Source of the DNA: an uncultured Butyrivibrio sp.
Lineage (GTDB): Bacteria; Bacillota; Clostridia; Lachnospirales; Lachnospiraceae
Assembly: GCA_947169985.1 (NCBI GenBank)
Contig: CAMVRW010000013.1
Span: forward strand, 1-18,205
Direction: 5' to 3'
Length of the DNA stretch: 18,205 bases
In this document: piece by piece, positions 7,923-15,542 of the stretch
Numbering within the stretch: position 1 is the first letter of the stretch
Layout of the letters: every line of letters starts with the position of its first letter
The notes under the pieces: model-generated
The model's database searches: none
What the model saw: the letters and a program-made list of their open reading frames with translations, nothing else
What the model was told of the DNA's origin: nothing
Position numbers and translations under genes: made by a program

Positions 7923-8863
7923 TGGGAAGAAAAAAGCGAGATACAATTGAATTCAGATTCTATGAGATTCCCCAGGGACAGAGCTGCCTGGCGCTTCTGG
8001 GTGAGAAGTGGATCATGGTATATGGTAAGGATGATAAGTACCTTCATTTCCACAATCTCTTTGAGGTAGGCTATTGCAGGCACGGCGAGGGAGACCTGGT
8101 GTTTGATGAGAAGGTCTGCAAGTATGAGAGTGGTATGCTCTCTATTATTCCGGCCAATTATCCGCACACTACTTACAGCTCTGAAGAGAATTTCTGGGAA
8201 TATATCTTTTTTGATATAGACCTGATCCTTGAACAGATATATCCGGATAATCCTTCAAAGCAAAGGGAAGCCAGGGAAATAGCCAATAAGAGGGCGGATC
8301 TTCTCTATGAATACCAGCATCCGGAGATGGGAGAGATCATCAAAAGGATCATGGAAGAGATGAGGGATAAAAAGCCCTATTATACTGAGACTACCAACAG
8401 CCTTTTGAGGGCTTTTGTTATGCTTCTTATCAGATATCAGAACACCAAAGAAGCTGATAGTGGCAGATTTAATGACGTTGAGAATCAGGGAGCCGTGATG
8501 GGTATAAGACCTGCTCTTGAGTATATGGACAGGGAATTTGCTGAAGAGATAAAGGTGGCTAAGCTTGCGGAAATGTGTAACATGAGTGAGGCACACTTCA
8601 GGAGGATTTTCCAGGATGGAATTAACATGACTCCTATGGATTATTTGAATCTTGTCAGGATACAGAAGGCCTGCATGATAATGAACAAAACTGATCATTC
8701 TATGGAAGTTGTTGCGGCGGAATGCGGCTTTTCAACTTTTTCTACATTTAACAGGAATTTCAGAAAGTTCCTCAATACTTCGCCCTATCAGTGGAAGAAG
8801 AATAAGGACAATTATAACAACAAGCTTCTTGATTATAAGATAAACGCGCTTAAGGGTTGGTGA
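7922..8863 (+). CDS. AraC-family transcriptional regulator (cupin sensor plus double HTH)
   Basis: This 313-residue DNA-binding protein is the likely sugar-responsive regulator of the downstream transporter/lacZ operon. The N-terminal half (about 27-95) looks like an AraC-type cupin sensor with HFHNLFEVG (42-50) and a PH pair at 81-82. The C-terminal domain has two helix-turn-helix units, about 212-231 and 261-283. It ends in the family signature GFSTFSTFNRNFRKF...SPYQW (269-291), with Leu284 where Gly is usual. GGGAG (7912-7916) lies 5 nt before the ATG, and the start overlaps the upstream stop as TAATG, so translation should be coupled to the folate gene. It lies directly upstream of, and in the same direction as, the sugar operon. 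Its target and ligand are inferred from position only. Confidence 0.93.
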   Translation: MGRKKRDTIEFRFYEIPQGQSCLALLGEKWIMVYGKDDKYLHFHNLFEVGYCRHGEGDLVFDEKVCKYESGMLSIIPANYPHTTYSSEENFWEYIFFDIDLILEQIYPDNPSKQREAREIANKRADLLYEYQHPEMGEIIKRIMEEMRDKKPYYTETTNSLLRAFVMLLIRYQNTKEADSGRFNDVENQGAVMGIRPALEYMDREFAEEIKVAKLAEMCNMSEAHFRRIFQDGINMTPMDYLNLVRIQKACMIMNKTDHSMEVVAAECGFSTFSTFNRNFRKFLNTSPYQWKKNKDNYNNKLLDYKINALKGW

Positions 8864-8915
8864 TTTATTAACATTTCTTAAACGTTTTCGTTCACAATTT
8901 AGACATATATGATTG

Positions 8916-8950
8916 AAAATGCACATTTTAGATTATAAAATGTGTATTTT
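8916..8950. promoter_or_regulatory. candidate AraC-type operator: two 14-bp repeats with 21-bp spacing
   Basis: AAAATGCACATTTT (8916-8929) and AAAATGTGTATTTT (8937-8950) match at 11 of 14 positions as direct repeats and start exactly 21 bp apart, two helical turns. Each is also close to palindromic, so the pair can be read as an inverted repeat with 13 of 14 matches. The right copy covers the expected -35 position of the downstream promoter. Paired direct half-sites at about 21-bp spacing, touching -35, are the usual AraC activator arrangement. The same DNA would form a 14-bp AT-rich RNA stem followed by U residues, so a weak terminator for the regulator gene is an alternative or additional role. 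Confidence 0.55.
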
Positions 8951-8963
8951 TTATGAACACTGT

Positions 8964-8972
8964 TGTTATAAT
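8964..8972 (+). promoter_or_regulatory. extended -10 promoter of the sugar operon
   Basis: TGTTATAAT gives a perfect TATAAT (8967-8972) with an upstream TG at the extended -10 position. The position 17 nt upstream (8944-8949, GTATTT) is a poor -35. A good -10 with a poor -35 that overlaps a repeat is typical of an activator-dependent promoter. Transcription should start near 8979, giving a leader of about 135 nt. Confidence 0.6.
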
Positions 8973-8979
8973 GTACATA

Positions 8980-9070
8980 TAACCGAAACGGAAAGGTAAT
9001 GTTTCCGTCAAATTGTATAAGTCGATGTTCATCAAACTCATCTGACATTGATTTTAGCAGAAATCGGTTA
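8980..9070 (+). other. possible structured 5' leader of the binding-protein gene
   Basis: TAACCGA (8980-8986) complements TCGGTTA (9064-9070) and could close the leader. Inside it, ACGGAAA (8988-8994) complements TTTCCGT (9002-9008) with a 7-nt loop, and ATCAA (9031-9035) complements TTGAT (9048-9052). This layout resembles a three-way junction, but I recognise no known riboswitch class. The ribosome site AGGGAGGG (9098-9105) lies outside the structure and is free. Confidence 0.35.
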
Positions 9071-9113
9071 AACTTATCATTTTTCTAATTTCATTTTAGG
9101 GAGGGTAATAAAA

Positions 9114-10496
9114 ATGAAAAGAAAAGCATTATCAATTTTCCTTGCATCAGCTATGTCTCTTTCAATGTTAGCTGGATGCGGAAGCGCAGCAGACAACGGA
9201 TCAGCTCCTGCTGACACAACAGCTTCAGAGCCTGCAGCTACTGAGACAGCAGCTACAGAGACTGCAGCAGCTTCAGCAGATGTTGCATCTGAGGGTGAGC
9301 ATGAGCTTTCAGTTTACGCTTGGGATAAGAACTTCAACATTCCTGCTCTTGAGGCAGCTGAGAAGGCTTACCAGACAGTAGATCCTGATTTCAAGCTTAA
9401 CATCGTTGAGCAGTCTGCTTCATCTGACGTTGAGAACGCAATCACACTTGCTGCTTCATCAGGTGACTACTCACAGCTTCCTGACATAGTTCTTTTCCAG
9501 GATCACTACATCCAGAACTATGTAACAAACTATCCTGATGCTTGGATGGATCTTGAGGATGCTGGCATTGACTGGTCTGATTTCGGAGCTGAGAAGCTTT
9601 CATACTCAACAGTTAATGGCAAGCACTACGGAGCTCCTGTTGATAACGGAACATCTGTATTTGCTTATCGTACAGACATTCTTGAAGAGTGCGGATACAC
9701 AATTGATGATGTAACTGGAATCACATGGGATCGTTGGCTTGAGATTGGCCGTGATGTAAAGGCTAAGACAGGCAAGTACCTCGTTTCTATGGATCACAAC
9801 GGAGACGATCTTCCTTACATGATGATGCAGGCTGAAGGAAAGTCACAGTGGAAGGACGGCGTTCCTTACTTTGTAGGAAACGAAGACCTCAAGGCAATCC
9901 TTAACGTAATCATCACAGGTGCTAAGGACGGCGTTATCTACCTCTGCAATGACTGGTCAGAGTACACAGATACATCAATCATTGGCGATCAGGTTGCTGG
10001 TGTATTCAATGGTAACTGGATCATTCCTACAATGGAGCAGGTAGCAGAGAACAGCGGTAAGTGGGCAATCACAACAGCTCCTACACTTTCTGGTAAGGAA
10101 GGATATGCTGCTAACGGTGGTTCTTCACTCTACATAACAGGCAACTGCTCAAAGCCTGAGCTTGCAAAGGCATTCCTTGCATACACATTCGGTGGCGGAG
10201 AAGGTGCTATCGCTACATACGATGACGCTCTTCGTAACGGTGGTGTTATCACATGCTGCATCTCAGCTTCTAAGTCTGCTGTTTACCAGGAAGGCGTTGA
10301 CTTCTTCAATGGTCAGGCTATCTACACAGACATCGTTGCTATGGGTGCTAACGTTCCTGTTGTTGAGCAGAACGACTACCACTACACAGCACGTACACAG
10401 ATCCAGGCTGCTATCACAAACGTAATCAACGGTGCAGACCTTGATGCAGAGCTTCAGCAGGCTGAGGATCAGGTTAAGTTCGAAATGGGCCTTTGA
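9114..10496 (+). CDS. ABC transporter sugar-binding lipoprotein (CUT1 type)
   Basis: This extracellular solute-binding protein of 460 residues is anchored to the membrane by lipid and captures sugar for the two permeases downstream. It has a basic, hydrophobic signal peptide with a clear lipobox LAGC (19-22), predicting a lipidated Cys22. A disordered Ala/Thr/Glu-rich linker (about 23-62) follows, with a duplicated AATET unit (41-50). The mature body resembles family 1 (MalE-like) binding proteins, with many aromatic residues suitable for sugar stacking. A very strong ribosome site (AGGGAGGG, 8 nt before ATG) and codon use unlike its neighbours (mostly TAC, AAC and CGT) suggest very high expression. 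With lacZ in the same operon, the ligand is probably a galactose-containing di- or oligosaccharide; this is inference. Confidence 0.92.
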   Translation: MKRKALSIFLASAMSLSMLAGCGSAADNGSAPADTTASEPAATETAATETAAASADVASEGEHELSVYAWDKNFNIPALEAAEKAYQTVDPDFKLNIVEQSASSDVENAITLAASSGDYSQLPDIVLFQDHYIQNYVTNYPDAWMDLEDAGIDWSDFGAEKLSYSTVNGKHYGAPVDNGTSVFAYRTDILEECGYTIDDVTGITWDRWLEIGRDVKAKTGKYLVSMDHNGDDLPYMMMQAEGKSQWKDGVPYFVGNEDLKAILNVIITGAKDGVIYLCNDWSEYTDTSIIGDQVAGVFNGNWIIPTMEQVAENSGKWAITTAPTLSGKEGYAANGGSSLYITGNCSKPELAKAFLAYTFGGGEGAIATYDDALRNGGVITCCISASKSAVYQEGVDFFNGQAIYTDIVAMGANVPVVEQNDYHYTARTQIQAAITNVINGADLDAELQQAEDQVKFEMGL

Positions 10497-10529
10497 TCAC
10501 CAGGTTCGAAAGAACCTCACCAAGTGATC
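10495..10529 (+). other. two-tier RNA hairpin immediately after the binding-protein stop
   Basis: GATCAC (10495-10500) pairs with GTGATC (10524-10529). Inside, AGGTTC (10502-10507) pairs with GAACCT (10512-10517) around a GAAA tetraloop of the stable GNRA class. The two helices are separated by an asymmetric internal loop (C against CACCAA). The hairpin starts within the stop codon. No U-run follows, so it is not a simple terminator. A role in protecting the 3' end of the binding-protein mRNA is plausible. Confidence 0.6.
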
Positions 10530-10552
10530 TTTAGGGGTCGGCGAGAATTCAT

Positions 10553-10584
10553 ATGGGGAATCGGACTTCCGGTTCCCCATTTTT
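10553..10584 (+). terminator. probable partial terminator between binding protein and permeases
   Basis: ATGGGGAATCGGA (10553-10565) complements TCCGGTTCCCCAT (10568-10580), apart from one T-G wobble pair, and is followed by T residues through 10584. This looks like a true intrinsic terminator. Because the permeases and lacZ follow in the same direction and no clear promoter is seen in the remaining gap, partial read-through is expected, giving more binding-protein than permease transcript. Confidence 0.68.
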
Positions 10585-10620
10585 AAAGGGAAACAGTTTT
10601 TTCATAAAGGGGTATTTAAA

Positions 10621-11520
10621 ATGGAAAAGAAGAATAAAATGGGCCTTTTGGCTAAACAGAAGGCTGCCGGATGGCTCTTTTTGGTTCTTGCATCCGCAAT
10701 GATCATAGTAATGAGCTTTTATCCAATGGTTCAGGCTCTCATAACTTCATTTAAGACAGGTTCTTCAGCTAACATGCAGTGGGCATCACCACTTATTTAT
10801 AACTATAAGAGAATGTTCCAGGATAAGATGTTCATGAAATCTGTGGGTAACACATTTCTGTATCTGATCGTTCAGGTACCGATCATGCTTATCCTTGCTA
10901 TTTTGCTTGCACAGCTCTTAAATAATAAGGATCTTAAATTCCGCGGTCTTTTCCGTACATTCATTTTCCTTCCCTGTGCAGTATCACTGGTTTCATATGC
11001 CCTGATCTTCAGGACCATATTTGCAACACAGGGACTTATAAACATTATTCTTACAAATCTCGGTATTATCAACGAGGGTATCAACTGGCTTGGTACAACA
11101 TCAACTGCAAGAATTGTTATTATCATAGCCCTCATCTGGAGATGGACAGGCTACAACATGGTATTTTATCTTGCAGGCTTACAGAACATCGAATATTCAG
11201 TGTATGAGGCAGCCAAGATCGATGGCGCTAACGGTTGGAAGACCTTCTGGTATGTAACAGTACCTCTTCTTAGACCTGTCATCATTATGACCTTTATCAT
11301 GTCAATCAACGGAACACTTCAGCTCTTTGATGAGTCCGTGAACCTGACAAACGGTGGACCGGCTAACACAACCATCACAATGTCTCATTACATTTACAAT
11401 AACTCATTTGGTCAGGGTGTAGCTAACTTTGGTTATGCATCAGCGATGTCGTTCTTTGTATTCATCCTGGTTGCTATACTGGCGATCATCAATCTGAAAG
11501 TAGGTGATACACGTGACTAA
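10621..11520 (+). CDS. ABC sugar transporter permease 1 (MalF/LplB-like, CUT1)
   Basis: This 299-residue inner-membrane protein has about six transmembrane segments and forms half of the sugar channel with the next gene product. The cytoplasmic coupling EAA motif begins at residue 196 (EAAKIDGANGWKTFW) and continues to the conserved Pro residues near 214-219; this loop docks the ATPase. AAAGGGG (10606-10612) is spaced 8 nt from the ATG. The C-terminus overlaps the start of permease 2 by 8 nt, so the two are translated together. It is separated from the binding-protein gene by two hairpins. Confidence 0.93.
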   Translation: MEKKNKMGLLAKQKAAGWLFLVLASAMIIVMSFYPMVQALITSFKTGSSANMQWASPLIYNYKRMFQDKMFMKSVGNTFLYLIVQVPIMLILAILLAQLLNNKDLKFRGLFRTFIFLPCAVSLVSYALIFRTIFATQGLINIILTNLGIINEGINWLGTTSTARIVIIIALIWRWTGYNMVFYLAGLQNIEYSVYEAAKIDGANGWKTFWYVTVPLLRPVIIMTFIMSINGTLQLFDESVNLTNGGPANTTITMSHYIYNNSFGQGVANFGYASAMSFFVFILVAILAIINLKVGDTRD

Positions 11521-12364
11521 TACTAAAGCACTTGATAAAGAAATAAGAAACAAAAGCGCTATTCAGAAGAGACTTATTCCTACCTATATCTTCCTGACAA
11601 TAGCTTCAATATTCTCAGTATTTCCTCTGTTCTGGATGATCACAGCAGCAACAAACCAGACAGTAGATGTATCAAGAGGAAAGATTTGGTTTGGTACACA
11701 CATGGTAGAGAATTTCCAGAACCTGGTTGCGAGCACAAATCTTTGGAAGTCCTTTGGAAATTCCTGCCTGTACTCAACAGCACAGACAATCCTTTGTATC
11801 CTTGTTTGCTCACTGGCTGGTTATGGCTTTGAGCTTTACCATGACAAGGGAAAAGACATACTGTTTGCAATCCTTCTTATGGCCATGATGATCCCTGGAG
11901 TCGCAACTATGATTCCTCTTTTCACCATGATGAGTAAGATGCACTTTTTGAACACGGTATGGGGCTTTGCACTTCCCGGTATTTCAACACCTTTCATGAT
12001 CATGATGTTCAGACAGAATTCAAGGAACTTCCCACCGGATATCATGGAAGCAGCAAGAATTGATGGCCTTTCTGAGTTTATGATCTTCTTCAGGATGTAT
12101 ATGCCTGTTATGAAGTCCACTTATGCTGCAGCAGCTGTTATCGTTTTCATGAATTCCTGGAACGCATATATGTGGCCAAGAGTCGTAATGACAGATAACA
12201 GAGCTCAGACAATGCCTATGCTCATTGCTAACCTGGCAGGTGGATACACAATTGATTACGGAATGCTTATGATGGGCGTATTATTCTGCTCATTACCTAC
12301 AATGATTGTATTCTTCGTACTTCAGAAGCAGTTTGCAGAAGGTATTACCGGATCTGTTAAGTAA
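11513..12364 (+). CDS. ABC sugar transporter permease 2 (MalG-like, CUT1)
   Basis: This 283-residue inner-membrane permease is partner to the preceding gene. It has about six membrane segments and the EAA loop at residue 179 (EAARIDGLSEF). The start is read as GTG 11513 because AGGTG (11502-11506) is correctly spaced. An in-frame GTG at 11504 would sit on the ribosome site, and no ATG occurs until well into the first membrane helix. The start overlaps the stop of permease 1. No ATP-binding subunit follows; the next gene is lacZ. The importer therefore probably uses a shared ATPase encoded elsewhere. Confidence 0.92.
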   Translation: MTNTKALDKEIRNKSAIQKRLIPTYIFLTIASIFSVFPLFWMITAATNQTVDVSRGKIWFGTHMVENFQNLVASTNLWKSFGNSCLYSTAQTILCILVCSLAGYGFELYHDKGKDILFAILLMAMMIPGVATMIPLFTMMSKMHFLNTVWGFALPGISTPFMIMMFRQNSRNFPPDIMEAARIDGLSEFMIFFRMYMPVMKSTYAAAAVIVFMNSWNAYMWPRVVMTDNRAQTMPMLIANLAGGYTIDYGMLMMGVLFCSLPTMIVFFVLQKQFAEGITGSVK

Positions 12365-12373
12365 AGTATTTGG

Positions 12374-12399
12374 TGCAGGAAAGGTTATCCTTTCCTGCA
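12374..12399 (+). other. intercistronic hairpin before lacZ
   Basis: TGCAGGAAAGG (12374-12384) and CCTTTCCTGCA (12389-12399) form a perfect 11-bp stem with a TTAT loop, filling most of the 53-nt gap between permease 2 and lacZ. Only mixed A/T sequence follows and no U-run, so a processing or stabilising role is likelier than termination. The lacZ ribosome site AGGGG (12407-12411) lies just downstream and stays unpaired. Confidence 0.55.
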
Positions 12400-12417
12400 T
12401 AAATTTAGGGGTGAATT

Positions 12418-15400
12418 ATGAAAGAGTTTGTTTACGATATAGTTAAAGATCCTAAAACTTTTGAGCAGAACAGATTACCTGCCCATTCTGATCACGTGCC
12501 TTTTAAGTCACTTGCAGAGGCTATGACAGGGAATAGTTCTTATAGGATCAGTCTTGATGGGGTATGGCATTTTCACTATTCCAAGAATGTGGCAGATGCC
12601 CCTGCGAATTTCTATGAGATGGACTTTGATACTTCTTCCTGGGATAGGATAAGAGTTCCTGCCCATATTCAGATGGAAGGCTATGATAAGCCACAGTATG
12701 TAAATGTTCAGTATCCATGGGATGGAAGAGAAATGCTTACTCCTCCCCAGATACCTGAAAAGTTCAATCCTGTAGCAGATTATGTAAAGCTCTTTACTCT
12801 GCCTAAGGGATTTAAAGAAGAGAAGGTCTGCATTTCTTTCCAGGGTGTTGAGAGTGGCTTTGCTCTTTGGCTCAATGGAAAATATGTAGGTTACAGCGAG
12901 AATACCTTTGATCCTGCTGAATTTGACCTGACTGACAAACTTGTAAAGGGGGAGAATAAGCTGGCTGTAAGAGTGTTCAAGTGGACAAGCGGCAGCTGGT
13001 GCGAAGATCAGGATTTCTTCAGATTCTCTGGAATTTTCAGAAGTGTTTATTTATTTAGTGTACCAAAAGTTCATGTATATGACCTGTCTGTAACACCTGT
13101 AGTTTCGGCTGATCTTAAGAGTGCGTCTCTTGAGTTCAAGGCTGTAACGGAGGGTGCAGGTGTTATGGAACTCAAACTCACCAAGGATGGAGAGAAGGTT
13201 ATCGAGGGTAAGATCCCTCTTTCTTCTTCAGGTGAGACCACAGGGAGCTGCACTGTTGACAAGCCACTTCTTTGGAGTGCCGAGGAGCCAAACCTTTATG
13301 AACTTCTCCTTGTTATCAAGGACAGCGCTGGAATAGTACATGAGGTTATCAGACAGAACGTTGGCTTCAGACGTTTTGAGATGAAGAATGGTCTTATGCT
13401 CCTTAACGGCAAGAGAATTGTCTTCAAGGGAGTTAACAGACACGAGTTCTCTAACAAGAATGGAAGAGTTCCTAATAAAGAGGAGCTTCTTACAGATATA
13501 ATCACAATGAAGAGGAACAACATCAATGCCATCAGAACAAGTCATTATCCTGATGATTCTGCATTGTATGATCTTTGCGATAAGTATGGACTTTACCTTA
13601 TTGCAGAGAATAACATGGAGACCCATGGTACCTGGGAGCCTTACCTTAGAGGCGCAAAGGGACTGGATCATGTTGTTCCAAAGGATAATCCTATTTGGGA
13701 GCCACTGCTTCTTGACAGGATCAATTCCTGCTATCAGAGAGATAAAAACCATCCGGCTATTTTGATCTGGTCTGTTGGTAATGAGGCCTTTGGTGGAACA
13801 GTTATAGAGAAGATGGCAGCTCTTTTCCGTAAGCTTGATCCTCACAGACTTGTTCACTACGAGGGACTTTTCAACGATAGAAGCTGCCCTGACACTTCCG
13901 ATATGGAAAGCCAGATGTATCCTTCAGTTGCTTCCATCAAGGAGTTCCTTAAGAATAATAAGGAAAAGCCTTTCATCTGCTGTGAGTACACCCATGCAAT
14001 GGGCAACTCCTGTGGTGGAATGCATCTCTACACAGATCTGACAGATACTGAAGAGAGATACCAGGGGGGCTTTATCTGGGATTATATCGATCAGTCCATT
14101 ACCAAGAAGGATCGCTATGGCAATGATTTCGAAGCCTATGGCGGAGATTTTGGTGACAGACCAAACGACGGTAACTTCAGCGGAAACGGAATCACCTATG
14201 GTGACAGAACTCCATCTCCGAAGATGCAGGAGGTTAAGTTCAACTACCAGAATATTTCTGTTGAGTTTGATAAGAGCGGCAAGAAGTTTAAGGTAATAAA
14301 CAAGAATCTCTTTGTTAATACTGATACTTTTGATGCAGTAGTTATTTTGCTGGCAAATGGAAAAGAGATAAACCGCGCTGCCATGGATATCAGCGTAGCA
14401 CCTTTATCACAAAAGAGCTTTAGCGTTCCTATGGAACTTCTGGATATTATTTCAGATTATGAGTCTGCTGAGTCATCTAAGGGAGCAGAGTTCGAATTTG
14501 TATTTACAGTTTCCTTCATGCTTAAAGAGGATACTCTCTGGGCAAAGAAGGGACATGAGGTTGCTTTCGGACAGGCAGTATATAACAAGGTTAACTGCAA
14601 GCACAAGACAGATGAGTCTCTTAAGATCGTAATGGGCAACAATAACCTTGGAATATATGGTGATAACTTCTCAGCTATGTTCACATATCCCACAGCTACT
14701 CTGGTTTCATATATTTATGGTGGAAGAGAGCTGATTGAAAAAGCTCCTGCTCCTAACTTCTGGAGAGCACCTGTAGATAATGACAATGGTTACATGATGA
14801 CAAACTTCTATGCACAGTGGAAGATAGCAAGTCTCTATGCAACCCTTAAGGGACCTGAGCTTCAGATGCCGGATGTTCAGATGGGCAAGAACAGTATCAC
14901 GATCAAGTACAAGTTTTTCCTGCCTACAACTCCTACAGCAGTATGCTTCGTTACCTATGAGGTATTTGGAGATGGTACTATCAGATGCGAGATGAACTAT
15001 GATGCTGTAGAGGGACTTCCTGATATGCCTGAGTTTGGCATGATGTTCAAGTTAAATGCAGATTTCGACCAGATTACCTGGTACGGCCTTGGCCCTGATG
15101 AGACCTATGCAGACAGAAAGTGTGGCGGAAAGCTTGGTATCTACAGCAATGAAGTAAAAGAAAATATGGCAAGATACCTTGTGCCTCAGGAATGTGGCAA
15201 CAAGTGTGATGTAAGATATGCGAAGGTAACAGACAAGAGAGGAAGGGGAATGATGTTCTTCGGAAATCCATTCTACTTCAGTGCTCTTCCTTATACACCG
15301 CATGAGATTGAGAATGCAATGCACCACTATGAACTTCCACAGGTTCACTACACAGTTGTGCGTGCTTCAATGGGTCAGATGGGTATCGCGGGTGATGACA

Positions 15401-15483
15401 GCTGGGGGGCTAAACCTCATCCGCAGTTTCTTCTTCCTAGAGAAGGTTCACTTAAGTTTGAGTTCTTCTTCAGGGGTATCTAA
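12418..15483 (+). CDS. lacZ: beta-galactosidase, glycoside hydrolase family 2
   Basis: This 1021-residue cytoplasmic enzyme (no signal peptide) hydrolyses terminal beta-galactosyl bonds, releasing galactose from lactose-like sugars brought in by the upstream transporter. The length equals classical LacZ. Catalytic residues are clear: acid/base Glu456 in WSVGNEAFGG and nucleophile Glu523 in CCEYTHAMGNS. His376 (RTSHYP) and the metal-site Glu401 and His403 (METHG) are also conserved. The C-terminal small-chain domain is present (NFWRAPVDNDNG; WYGLGPDETYADR) and includes Trp996 in DDSW, matching the substrate-stacking Trp999 of E. coli LacZ. This full architecture separates it from beta-glucuronidases and beta-mannosidases of the same family. 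AGGGG is 6 nt before the ATG. It is the last gene of the sugar operon and is followed by a terminator. Confidence 0.96.
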   Translation: MKEFVYDIVKDPKTFEQNRLPAHSDHVPFKSLAEAMTGNSSYRISLDGVWHFHYSKNVADAPANFYEMDFDTSSWDRIRVPAHIQMEGYDKPQYVNVQYPWDGREMLTPPQIPEKFNPVADYVKLFTLPKGFKEEKVCISFQGVESGFALWLNGKYVGYSENTFDPAEFDLTDKLVKGENKLAVRVFKWTSGSWCEDQDFFRFSGIFRSVYLFSVPKVHVYDLSVTPVVSADLKSASLEFKAVTEGAGVMELKLTKDGEKVIEGKIPLSSSGETTGSCTVDKPLLWSAEEPNLYELLLVIKDSAGIVHEVIRQNVGFRRFEMKNGLMLLNGKRIVFKGVNRHEFSNKNGRVPNKEELLTDIITMKRNNINAIRTSHYPDDSALYDLCDKYGLYLIAENNMETHGTWEPYLRGAKGLDHVVPKDNPIWEPLLLDRINSCYQRDKNHPAILIWSVGNEAFGGTVIEKMAALFRKLDPHRLVHYEGLFNDRSCPDTSDMESQMYPSVASIKEFLKNNKEKPFICCEYTHAMGNSCGGMHLYTDLTDTEERYQGGFIWDYIDQSITKKDRYGNDFEAYGGDFGDRPNDGNFSGNGITYGDRTPSPKMQEVKFNYQNISVEFDKSGKKFKVINKNLFVNTDTFDAVVILLANGKEINRAAMDISVAPLSQKSFSVPMELLDIISDYESAESSKGAEFEFVFTVSFMLKEDTLWAKKGHEVAFGQAVYNKVNCKHKTDESLKIVMGNNNLGIYGDNFSAMFTYPTATLVSYIYGGRELIEKAPAPNFWRAPVDNDNGYMMTNFYAQWKIASLYATLKGPELQMPDVQMGKNSITIKYKFFLPTTPTAVCFVTYEVFGDGTIRCEMNYDAVEGLPDMPEFGMMFKLNADFDQITWYGLGPDETYADRKCGGKLGIYSNEVKENMARYLVPQECGNKCDVRYAKVTDKRGRGMMFFGNPFYFSALPYTPHEIENAMHHYELPQVHYTVVRASMGQMGIAGDDSWGAKPHPQFLLPREGSLKFEFFFRGI

Positions 15484-15489
15484 GATAAG

Positions 15490-15518
15490 CAGCCGGGACA
15501 AAAGTCCTGGCTGTTTTT
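15490..15518 (+). terminator. intrinsic terminator of the sugar operon
   Basis: CAGCCGGGAC (15490-15499) pairs with GTCCTGGCTG (15504-15513), including one G-T wobble, around an AAAA loop. TTTTT (15514-15518) follows. It begins 7 nt after the lacZ stop and is a textbook rho-independent terminator closing the operon. Confidence 0.92.
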
Positions 15519-15542
15519 CATTAATACGGCCTGGGCAAATCA

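Noticed and set aside
9114..10496. Recent horizontal transfer of the binding-protein gene because of its codon use
   Set aside because: The pattern (C-ending Tyr/Asn, CGT Arg) fits translational selection for high expression, and the neighbouring operon genes look native.
11504..11512. GTG start for permease 2 three codons earlier
   Set aside because: It would overlap the AGGTG ribosome site that correctly serves the GTG at 11513.
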